Of a stretch of DNA of 49,808 bases, positions 31,218-38,126 are shown piece after piece (the stretch's first letter is position 1; every line of letters begins with the position of its first letter). The stretch comes from a virus. The notes beneath the pieces were generated by a model. The model searched no databases, was not told where the DNA came from, and saw nothing but the letters and a program-made list of their open reading frames with translations. The DNA is taken from positions 1-49,808 of IMG/VR virus record IMGVR_UViG_3300046675_000477; one strand, written 5' to 3'. Both the position numbers and the translations under genes were made by a program.

Positions 31218-31996
31218 GAGTTCACGACCCGCGCCCGGCGCAGGTCGGGCGACCAGACCTTCGCCTGCTGGCGGATCGGGTGTGGATTCCACAGGGAGAT
31301 CCAGGCATCGACCTCGTGAATGCCGGTGAAGCCGTCCGGGAAGGAGCCTGCCGCGACGGTGTAGCTGATGCCAGCCCGGGAGACCGCAACGACATTCGCC
31401 GGCAGCCGGCACTTACCCCCGACGCACGCCTTGGCGAACTCCATCGCCATCACACCAGCGGCCCAGGACGCCATCGCATCCGGGGCGTAGCCGTTGAGGT
31501 AGCGGACGGCGAAGGTATCCGGCTTGTCGTCACCCGCTGTCATGTCCTGGCAGATCGGCCAGGGGCAGTCGCCGGCGCCGATCCAGAGCAGTCGGTTTCC
31601 GTCCACCCTGTAGTTGGTCGGGAGGACGACGTTGCCGTCCACCTTCACCCAGCTGATCGGACCGACCGGGGCCGCCAGTGTGACCTCGCAGAGCGCGACA
31701 CACGAGCAGTCGGTCCCGATGCAGCCACAGGTGTTGACCCACGTTCCGTCGGGCAGCTGCGCCGGTCCCCAGCCACGGTAGAAGGCGAAGCTGGAGACCG
31801 CGTAGGACGTGAGGCACGCCTTGGTGCAGGGACGAACGGTGACCGGACAGCCGCCGACGCGGTAGCCGCTCAGCCGGTGCAGTGTCGCGACGGCGAGCGC
31901 GCTGGCACGCTCCTGCACGGCAGGGTCCAGGGCGTCCCAGTCAGAACCGAGGCACCCGGGATCGAGCGGCCAGTCAGGACAATCCGTGGTTGCCAT
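31214..31996 (-). CDS. Head-to-tail adaptor
   Basis: 260 aa from ATG 31996, with AGAGAGG 9 bases upstream (ATG 32005 is in frame). DPAVQERASALAVATLHRLS near the N-terminus is typical of actinophage adaptor proteins; the rest is Cys-rich (GGCPVTVRPCTKACL, CGCIGTDCSC) and strand-rich. It would sit under the portal at the neck. Confidence 0.78.
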   Translation of the reverse strand: MATTDCPDWPLDPGCLGSDWDALDPAVQERASALAVATLHRLSGYRVGGCPVTVRPCTKACLTSYAVSSFAFYRGWGPAQLPDGTWVNTCGCIGTDCSCVALCEVTLAAPVGPISWVKVDGNVVLPTNYRVDGNRLLWIGAGDCPWPICQDMTAGDDKPDTFAVRYLNGYAPDAMASWAAGVMAMEFAKACVGGKCRLPANVVAVSRAGISYTVAAGSFPDGFTGIHEVDAWISLWNPHPIRQQAKVWSPDLRRARVVNS

Positions 31997-32014
31997 GTGG
32001 CCCATCCTCTCTGG

Positions 32015-32029
32015 TTCAGGCGAGCTGAA
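32015..32029. repeat. TTCAGTC palindrome copy 24 (degenerate)
   Basis: TTCAGGCGAGCTGAA: both five-base arms intact, centre fully changed, extended to CTGG...CCAG on both sides. Lies between the 31214 gene and the tube frameshift extension. Confidence 0.6.
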
Positions 32030-32035
32030 CCAGGC

Positions 32036-32254
32036 TTACGGGGCCACGCCACCGACCCAGCCCGATCCGGTCCAGCACATTCGTCCGGCACCACCGGCTG
32101 TGGTGCCCTGGACGAACTGGCCGGTCGTCCAGGGCGTGGCTGGGCTGGCCATCACCCCCCAGGCAGATGCCTGGGCCACATCCGCTGGCGGCGTCGAACC
32201 TGTCGGCGTCCAGCTACCGGGAGTGCCAGCCGTAGCCCCGGTAGCTACTAAGGG
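32036..32254 (-). CDS. Frameshift extension of the tail tube protein (duplicated domain)
   Basis: In the -1 frame relative to the gene at 32248, 71 codons stay open from the slip site to TAA at 32036-32038. The product (LVATGATAGTPGSWTP..., ending WTGSGWVGGVAP) is a second copy of the C-terminal domain of the main protein (VAATGATAGTPGTYTP..., HWSGTAWVAGIAP). No start codon heads it, so expression is expected through -1 slippage at GCC-CCT-TAG, where tRNA-Pro can move from CCT to CCC just before the stop. Confidence 0.72.
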   Translation of the reverse strand, partial: PLVATGATAGTPGSWTPTGSTPPADVAQASAWGVMASPATPWTTGQFVQGTTAGGAGRMCWTGSGWVGGVAP

Positions 32255-33138
32255 GCGATGCCTGCTACCCAGGCGGTACCGGACCAGTGAGCGTCCGTTC
32301 CGTCATCCAGCACGATGTACTCGCCGCTGGCCCAGGCGGTGGTCGGGCTGGCCGTCACCGACGCCGCGGCGGCGAGATCGGCCGGGCCATAGGAGTCCGC
32401 CGGGGTGTAGGTGCCTGGCGTTCCGGCGGTGGCACCGGTGGCAGCGACACCGACCGGACCCGGATCGCAGTCCGGATCGGGCGGAGCGACCGTGGTCAGG
32501 AACATCTGCAGGTGGTCGTGCGGATCGACCGGCATCAGCAGCGGTCCGGGAACGCCGGTGTCGTCGTTGATGACGTCGTACGGACCGACATCCCAGGCCG
32601 AGCCGTCCTTGGTCTTCGCTCCGGTCATCGAGAAGTTGACCGCGTCGTTGCCGACCGTGAAATCGCCGATCACGCCACCCTTGGCGAATGGGACCAGGAA
32701 GTAGCCGTAGGAGACACCGGCGCCAGGCTCGCAGACCGCGGTCGGCACGTTGCTCCAGATCTCCAGCGCGAAACCGGAGTTGCAGGCATCGACAGCCGAG
32801 TTCATCCGGAAGCCGATCCGGTTGGACTCGGCGTCGTAGATGGAGTCCTGTCCGGTCAGCAGCTCGATCAGCGCCGGGTTCACACCGCAGAACTCGACCT
32901 GCAGGTCGTAGCCGGTGAACACGGGGCACGGCTCGTCCAGGATGCAGACCTTGCCGGCGGCGTTGGTCACGCTGATCGTCTGGCCCGCGTCGGTCTGGGC
33001 CGTCAGCTGGACGGTGATGAAGCCGTCGGAGACGATCGAGGAGTCAGGCCCGAGGTCGACAGCTCCGCAGCCATCGAGCCGGGTCACCCGCATCGCCCGG
33101 CCTCGGACGAGCGAGAAACAGTTGTTGGTCCCAGGCAT
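32248..33138 (-). CDS. Major tail (tube) protein
   Basis: 296 aa. CGAVDLGPDSSIVSDGFITV, LQVEFCGVNPALIELLTGQD and IGFRMNSAVDACNSGFALEI are features of actinophage tube proteins, with a GYFLVPFAKGGVIGDFTVGN core. The last about 70 residues are a separate Thr/Gly/Ala-rich domain. The stop TAG is at 32248-32250; a -1 slip would add a second copy of this end domain, giving a minor long form as known for other phage tube proteins. Confidence 0.87.
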   Translation of the reverse strand: MPGTNNCFSLVRGRAMRVTRLDGCGAVDLGPDSSIVSDGFITVQLTAQTDAGQTISVTNAAGKVCILDEPCPVFTGYDLQVEFCGVNPALIELLTGQDSIYDAESNRIGFRMNSAVDACNSGFALEIWSNVPTAVCEPGAGVSYGYFLVPFAKGGVIGDFTVGNDAVNFSMTGAKTKDGSAWDVGPYDVINDDTGVPGPLLMPVDPHDHLQMFLTTVAPPDPDCDPGPVGVAATGATAGTPGTYTPADSYGPADLAAAASVTASPTTAWASGEYIVLDDGTDAHWSGTAWVAGIAP

Positions 33139-33338
33139 CAGGCTTCCTCACTCTCGGACTTCTTCTTCTTCCCCTTGGGAGGGAAAGCCTTGTCATACAC
33201 GGCCTTCGGGACAACGAAGGCACCCTCGACCGTACGGACGACGTGCGGGTCCAGATCGAGATCCTCCGCAGCCGCCAGCAGCAGCACGGCGTTGTCCCTG
33301 GTCTGGTCGTCGAACTCGACCGTGACTTCGTCGCTCAT
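33138..33338 (-). CDS. Small hypothetical structural-region protein
   Basis: 66 aa, ATGA-coupled to its upstream neighbour. Acidic N-terminus and a Lys-rich, Glu-rich end (KGKKKKSESEEA). Placed between the 266-aa protein and the tube; small charged proteins here are often head decoration or assembly helpers. Role unknown. Confidence 0.72.
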   Translation of the reverse strand: MSDEVTVEFDDQTRDNAVLLLAAAEDLDLDPHVVRTVEGAFVVPKAVYDKAFPPKGKKKKSESEEA

Positions 33339-34138
33339 CAGGTCGGACCCCCGCTGCTTGAGGAATCACCACAGGCGCACAGCGGGACTCCGGGGATGCC
33401 GACGCCGAAGCAGTCGACGAGCGCCGCGTATGCCCGCTCGACCAGGGCGAAGTAGTCGTTGGTGGTGCGGTCGATCGACGGGGGGATCTCGACCAGGTCG
33501 CCCCGGTACAGGTCCATCGCCCCGGTCGCGTAGATGGTCACCGAACCGGCGATATCGGTGCCGTAGTTGCCGACCGAGACGAGGTTGCCCGTCACGGTCT
33601 CCAGGTGGTCGCCGACAGTGCGGAGCAGGTTCTCCCGGGATGCCTCAGCGGCTGCGGTCGGAGAGATGTGCAGGATGATCTGCGCTCCGTACTGAGCCGC
33701 TGCCTCGGTCTCCGCCATGCCGATCGCCTGGGCGATCGTGGCCGGAGCGGTGAGACCCGGGAGATTCGTCAGGATGCTCTGCCGAAGACCCTGCTCGACG
33801 GCGGACTGCTCGGCCGCCAGGAACCGCTTCTTCACGCGAGCCTGCGCCTCGCCGACCCGTCCGACCGTCTTGCAGGTCTCGTACATGTAGGTCAGGAACG
33901 GATCGCCGGGGATGTCGTCGTACCAACTGCGGGACTGCTTGGTCGCAGACGGCCCGCAGGTGATCACGCCGCTGCTCGGCGCGGAGCACTGCTCACCATC
34001 CGCGGTGAGACCACCGAGCATCCAGTACTGATCTCCTCCGTCGTGTGGCGTCACGACGGAGAAGATCCCAAACCGGCGAGGCTTGCGTACGGGTGCCGGA
34101 ACTGTCTGCCGTGCGTTCGTCATCACTGGCGTCGACAC
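33338..34138 (-). CDS. Hypothetical head/connector protein
   Basis: 266 aa, directly downstream of the capsid gene. Residues 18-45 (PRRFGIFSVVTPHDGGDQYW) begin a strand-rich part; 85-140 are helical (EAQARVKKRFLAAEQSAVEQ); the end is Cys/Ser-rich (CACGDSSSSGG). Gene order suggests a head-tail joining or capsid-associated protein; no family recognised. Confidence 0.72.
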   Translation of the reverse strand: MSTPVMTNARQTVPAPVRKPRRFGIFSVVTPHDGGDQYWMLGGLTADGEQCSAPSSGVITCGPSATKQSRSWYDDIPGDPFLTYMYETCKTVGRVGEAQARVKKRFLAAEQSAVEQGLRQSILTNLPGLTAPATIAQAIGMAETEAAAQYGAQIILHISPTAAAEASRENLLRTVGDHLETVTGNLVSVGNYGTDIAGSVTIYATGAMDLYRGDLVEIPPSIDRTTNDYFALVERAYAALVDCFGVGIPGVPLCACGDSSSSGGPT

Positions 34139-34168
34139 TCAGCACCTCCCTCTTGCGTTCGATCCGGA

Positions 34169-34183
34169 TTCAGTTCGACTGAA
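34169..34183. repeat. TTCAGTC palindrome copy 25
   Basis: TTCAGTTCGACTGAA, one change, between the capsid stop and the next gene. Confidence 0.85.
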
Positions 34184-34187
34184 CCGA

Positions 34188-35819
34188 CTACGGAGTGGTG
34201 ACGCAGGTCAGGTCATTGATGCCGGTCCGGCCAGCGGTGCAGACCGGGATGGTGATGGCCAGCGACTCGTAGCACATCTGAGCGACGAGGATGCCCTGCT
34301 CGAAGAACAGCGCCGTGTACTCGTTGACGGCCAGCGAGGCGGCATCGTAGACCGCGTTCAGGTTGATCACGTCGGCGGTGCCCTTGACCCAGGTGCCGGC
34401 CGGGTACATCAGCGCCTCGAAGGTGGCCGGCCATACATCGACGTTGCCGAGTGGCTGCCAGTCGTAGGCGTACTGCACGGCCAGATTCCGGGCGGAGAAC
34501 TCGGAGGCGATCAGGGCGTCGTTCACGGCAACCAGATCGTTGCCGGTCCGGCGGCTCATGTCGGCCCGGAAGATGTCCTTCGCGTAGAACGGGAGGATGA
34601 CCTCCAGGCTGGAGCTCAGGCCGAGGCGGTACTTCTCACGGACCTCGCCGGCGTAGAGGGTGAACGCCTCCAGGGTGTCGGTTGCGACCGCACCGAGACC
34701 GACGACCGTCTTGGCCGTCGAGCCGGTCGCCATCGCGGTGAGCACCTTGGCGTTCATCTTGTGCTGGTGGGCGATCATCGAGCCGCTCACGTAGCGCTGG
34801 ACCAGCTCGGGGTAGGCCGCGTTGGTGAGGATCGGGGCCTTGATGCAGATGCCACAGGCGTCGAGCCGGACCTCGGTGAAGGCCGGGCAGGGCACCTCGA
34901 CACACGTCTTGGCCGTCCCGGTGATGGCCTGGGCCTCGGTCTGGCAGAAGCCGACCGCGGAGTAGATCGCCGAGAAGTCCGGACCCTTGGTGAACTTGAT
35001 GCCGCCGCGGGCCACATTGACCTCCGGCACGCTGATGATGCCGTCCGTGGTCTCACCGGCGCACAGGTCGTAGATCGTCTCGCTCGGTGCACACCAACCA
35101 CCGGAGGCGACCAGCGAACCACCGGGAAGGCGGGACTCCCGCTGTGCGTAGGACAGGACCTCCATGTCATCGGAGTGGCGGTCGATCGTCAGCTCGGGCG
35201 GGAAGTCCAGCCGGAACGAGGCCACCCCGGCGTGCCGGAGATCCTCGGTCATGCCGTCGCCGGACGGGACACCGAAGCCGCGCATCCGGTTCACGAGTGC
35301 CTTGCCGACCTGCTCCAGGCTGATCTTCGAGCCGGTGGCGAAGTCGGGCACGTCGGCCGCGGCGGTGATCACGATCGGCGGGTTGGCCACGGCCGGCTTG
35401 ACCGGGCGGGCGACCTTGCGGCTCAGCGCGACAACACCGGTGGCACGGGCCGACTCGGTACCGGGGACCGGGATCTCGCTGTGGGTGCCGACTTCCTTCT
35501 TCTCCTCGTCGGCCTCATCGGCGCCGTTGTCCGCGGCGTCCTCCTTCTGATCCGCAGCATCCTCCGGCTCGTCCTCGGCAGCGGCGAAGCGATTCCGCAG
35601 GGCGTCTCGGCGAGCAGCCAGCTTGGTGGCGGCCTCAACCCGGCCCGTCTGCTCGGCCTTGATGGCATCCAGGTGGTCAGCCAGCGCCTCGGCCTCACCG
35701 AGCTGTGCCTCAGTCGGTACCTCCAGCGCGGCGATGGCCTTGAAGGCGGTCTTGACGTCAGCGGCGTATGCGACAAGCTCGTCGTCAGCCAGCTCGGAGA
35801 ACTTCTTGTTGAGATCCAC
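34188..35819 (-). CDS. Major capsid protein with N-terminal scaffold-like domain
   Basis: 543 aa from GTG 35819 (GAGGAG 6 bases upstream); an in-frame TTG at 35870 is less likely. Residues 1-85 are helical (FSELADDELVAYAADVKTAF), then an acidic linker (AADNGADEADEEKKE) to about 125: a delta-domain-like scaffold removed during maturation. The HK97-type body follows with GGWCAPSETIYDLC (about 240), Cys pairs, and LGLSSSLEVILPFYAKDIFR near the E-loop/A-domain. Usual actinophage capsid order: protease upstream, connectors downstream. Confidence 0.88.
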   Translation of the reverse strand: MDLNKKFSELADDELVAYAADVKTAFKAIAALEVPTEAQLGEAEALADHLDAIKAEQTGRVEAATKLAARRDALRNRFAAAEDEPEDAADQKEDAADNGADEADEEKKEVGTHSEIPVPGTESARATGVVALSRKVARPVKPAVANPPIVITAAADVPDFATGSKISLEQVGKALVNRMRGFGVPSGDGMTEDLRHAGVASFRLDFPPELTIDRHSDDMEVLSYAQRESRLPGGSLVASGGWCAPSETIYDLCAGETTDGIISVPEVNVARGGIKFTKGPDFSAIYSAVGFCQTEAQAITGTAKTCVEVPCPAFTEVRLDACGICIKAPILTNAAYPELVQRYVSGSMIAHQHKMNAKVLTAMATGSTAKTVVGLGAVATDTLEAFTLYAGEVREKYRLGLSSSLEVILPFYAKDIFRADMSRRTGNDLVAVNDALIASEFSARNLAVQYAYDWQPLGNVDVWPATFEALMYPAGTWVKGTADVINLNAVYDAASLAVNEYTALFFEQGILVAQMCYESLAITIPVCTAGRTGINDLTCVTTP

Positions 35820-35972
35820 GACGGGCTCCTCGGTGAAATCGGATGATCTGCGACTACGCGCATACGCCAACCGGGCACCAAGGACCAGCGGAAATGTCTG
35901 GACGAGACGCTACACCCGAACAGACCCGTCTGCGATCAGGGGAGATGGTTTCGTTTCAGTTCGACTGAATCG
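35820..35972. other. Gap between lysis genes and capsid gene
   Basis: About 150 bases without a gene, containing the capsid ribosome-binding site and a palindrome copy. A separate late promoter on the minus strand would fit here, but no clear -35/-10 pair is visible. Confidence 0.4.
35955..35969. repeat. TTCAGTC palindrome copy 26
   Basis: TTCAGTTCGACTGAA, one change, in the gap between the collagen-like membrane protein gene and the capsid gene. Confidence 0.85.
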
Positions 35973-36557
35973 CTACTGGCCGTCAGCCTGGCAGACACCG
36001 ACATCCAGGTTGCGGTCGACCGGCTCACGCTGGTGCACACTCACCACCTCGAAGTGGAAACCCGACGGGCACGCGCCCGGACTGACGCTCGGTGCAGGCG
36101 ATCCTGGTGGACCACTCGGACCGGGCGGACCGCTCGGTCCAGGAGAACCAGGAGCGCCGGTCGCATTCTTGCCCGGGACGCCTGGAGCCCCGGACGGACC
36201 CGTTGGCCCCGGGGGTCCGACCGCGCCCGTCTTGCCATCCTTGCCGTCCCTGCCGTTCGTTCCGTTCGTCCCGGCCGTGCCATTCGCTCCGGCTCCTCCG
36301 ATCGGACCAGTTCCACCAGGCGCTCCAGGTTGACCGTCTTGTCCATCTGTTCCGTTCTGGCCGGTGAGCCCGTCCGATCCGTTCTTGCCGGCCTTGCCCG
36401 TCGGACCCTGTGGTCCCGCCGGCCCGGACACGGCAGTAGGTGGCGCGGCCGATGCACCCTCACTGTTGATGGCACTGGAGAGCATCACCGCCCACGACGC
36501 GAACGCCGCCGCCGCGCACATCACGGCCAGCGTGTAGCCGAGCCAGTACGGCCTCAT
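35973..36557 (-). CDS. Collagen-like membrane-anchored protein
   Basis: 194 aa, GGAGCAACC before the ATG. One transmembrane helix at about 8-30 ([20 protein letters not shown]), then a Gly-x-y stretch from about 45 to 155 ([16 protein letters not shown]), ending in a small Cys-containing domain ([19 protein letters not shown]). It lies next to holin and endolysin genes, so it may be a lysis accessory or an exposed surface protein; I cannot tell which. Confidence 0.78.
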   Translation of the reverse strand: MRPYWLGYTLAVMCAAAAFASWAVMLSSAINSEGASAAPPTAVSGPAGPQGPTGKAGKNGSDGLTGQNGTDGQDGQPGAPGGTGPIGGAGANGTAGTNGTNGRDGKDGKTGAVGPPGPTGPSGAPGVPGKNATGAPGSPGPSGPPGPSGPPGSPAPSVSPGACPSGFHFEVVSVHQREPVDRNLDVGVCQADGQ

Positions 36558-36865
36558 GGTTGCTCCGCTTCCCGCTGCCCCTCCAGCTCGCCCTGCTCGC
36601 GTGCGTCCTTGAGCATCTCGCGTTCCTCGCGGACCCTCAGGTAGTCCGTACGCCCGGCCAGGAAGCCGGCCATCAGACCGAACAGCATGTTGATCACATC
36701 GATGACCACCTGAGCCGCATGGCTGGTGTCCTGCTCGGGGTGGATGAACGCCAGAAAGGCGAGAGCCACGCCGGTCGCCACCACGAAGAAGCAGATCGTC
36801 GAGGCGATCAGCAGGACGAGTAGGTCACCCGTGCTCCGTGTGCCGAGCCACTTTCGCATGGGCAC
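36554..36865 (-). CDS. Putative holin (two membrane spans)
   Basis: 103 aa. Spans at about 13-38 ([20 protein letters not shown]) and 52-70 ([19 protein letters not shown]), then a highly charged C-terminal tail ([20 protein letters not shown]). Size, two spans and position next to the endolysin fit a class II-type holin that opens the membrane at lysis time. It overlaps the next gene by 4 bases. Confidence 0.75.
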   Translation of the reverse strand: MPMRKWLGTRSTGDLLVLLIASTICFFVVATGVALAFLAFIHPEQDTSHAAQVVIDVINMLFGLMAGFLAGRTDYLRVREEREMLKDAREQGELEGQREAEQP

Positions 36866-36878
36866 ACGGTGTCACGGA

Positions 36879-37790
36879 CTAGTCTTCCCAGCCCTTCACT
36901 TCGACGGTGCCGAAGCTGACCTTCTTGCCGCCGGTGTTGACGGCCAGCCGCAGCTTGTGATCCCAGCCGTTCTCTGCTGGCTTGAGATCGAAGTGGTGGA
37001 CCACCTGGAACCGGTCGGTACCGCCGTTGGACCTCAGGTCGATGGGCTGGGATGACCAGTCCACGTTGGTCGAGTCGCCCTTGGTGCCGAGGTACTGCCA
37101 GCGGACACCGATCTCGTCATTGGCCGCAAGCCCGCCGGTGACCGCCAGCACGACATCCACCATGCCCTTGGTATTCGTGGCGATGGTCGCGTGACCCTCG
37201 TCATTGATGGCGATGTGGTGGTCCCAGTTGTTCTCCTGGAGCGACTGGGACTTGCCCCGGTACTTGCTGATGCGCTTGGTCATGCCGAACAGCCCCTCGT
37301 CTCCTCCGCCACCGCCGAGGTCATTGATGTACTTGTCATAGGCGTCCTGCCAGGTGATGGGCGCGACGTGCGGGGACTGGTCGGGACCCCAGCTGGCCAG
37401 TCCGTTGCAGCCCTGCTTGTACTGCGTGACCTGGCCGGAGGCATCCCCGGACAGGTGAGGGCAGCCCTGCCAGATCCCGTGGTTGTGGTCGTCGAAGGCG
37501 GTGTCCTCGGGAGAGCCGCGCTGCCAGTCGGCCACCCCGCACTCTCGCCAGATGATCGTCTCCGCGTCGTCGCCCTTGCGGTGATCGAACGCCCCGCCCC
37601 CGCCGTGCGTACCGGCCGAGGCGGAGACCGAGGAGTTGTAGGCGTACTGGAAAGCGACCACCTGCTCGTTCTGCCCGAGCTTGCCTGCCTTGCGGAGACG
37701 GGGCTCGATGATGTCCTCGATGGAGTGGATCATGCAGCCACACGCATACCCATTTCTCCACCAGGTTTTGCCGAACGTGCCGGGTGCCAT
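36879..37790 (-). CDS. Endolysin, M15-like peptidase plus C-terminal domain
   Basis: 303 aa. SAGTHGGGGAFDHR (58-71) with H62 and D69, then DDHNHGIW (100-107) with H102/H104, match the metal-binding pattern of M15-type peptidoglycan peptidases (HxxxxxxD ... HxH). Residues about 180-303 form a strand-rich domain, probably for wall binding. It cleaves the peptide part of the host wall and works with the holin at 36554. Confidence 0.8.
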   Translation of the reverse strand: MAPGTFGKTWWRNGYACGCMIHSIEDIIEPRLRKAGKLGQNEQVVAFQYAYNSSVSASAGTHGGGGAFDHRKGDDAETIIWRECGVADWQRGSPEDTAFDDHNHGIWQGCPHLSGDASGQVTQYKQGCNGLASWGPDQSPHVAPITWQDAYDKYINDLGGGGGDEGLFGMTKRISKYRGKSQSLQENNWDHHIAINDEGHATIATNTKGMVDVVLAVTGGLAANDEIGVRWQYLGTKGDSTNVDWSSQPIDLRSNGGTDRFQVVHHFDLKPAENGWDHKLRLAVNTGGKKVSFGTVEVKGWED

Positions 37791-37792
37791 GG

Positions 37793-37966
37793 CTACCGCT
37801 TCACGATCTCGTAGGCGGCCTTGGCGAGCACGGCTGCGATGACGTCGTCGGCTGTCTCCTCCCAGGCGATCCGCTGGCCGGTGTCCAGCTCGTCCCAGTG
37901 GGACGGGAAGTCGTCACCTCCGAAGCGCGCGTACAGCCACTTGGCCAACTCGAAGTTCTGAGGCAT
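37793..37966 (-). CDS. Small hypothetical protein
   Basis: 57 aa, MPQNFELAKWLYARFGGDDF..., start with GGTGAG upstream and stop 2 bases before the endolysin start. Aromatic N-terminus and a helical Ala-rich end. Function unknown; possible lysis or head accessory. Confidence 0.72.
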   Translation of the reverse strand: MPQNFELAKWLYARFGGDDFPSHWDELDTGQRIAWEETADDVIAAVLAKAAYEIVKR

Positions 37967-37967
37967 C

Positions 37968-38126
37968 TCACCGACCCTTGACTGTGACACTGCCGCTGCC
38001 CTCACGGATGACCCGGGCCCGCGCCTGGACCTCAGTGCTGTACTCCTGGACTGTCTTTCCATCGCTACTGGTGAACACCCACGTCCGGTTGCTCGACTTG
38101 CCGCCGCCGCAGTTACACGGTGCCAT
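37968..38126 (-). CDS. Small CNCGGG-type virion-region protein
   Basis: 52 aa, GGAGCAACC before the ATG. MAPCNCGGGKSSNRTWVFTS begins a pattern I know from actinophage genes near the capsid and protease; function unassigned. Two close Cys may bind metal or crosslink. It overlaps the end of the protease gene by 14 bases. Confidence 0.75.
   Translation of the reverse strand: MAPCNCGGGKSSNRTWVFTSSDGKTVQEYSTEVQARARVIREGSGSVTVKGR

Noticed and set aside
34083-35846. 587-residue open frame on the + strand
   Set aside because: Antisense shadow of the major capsid gene; high-GC third positions keep the frame open.
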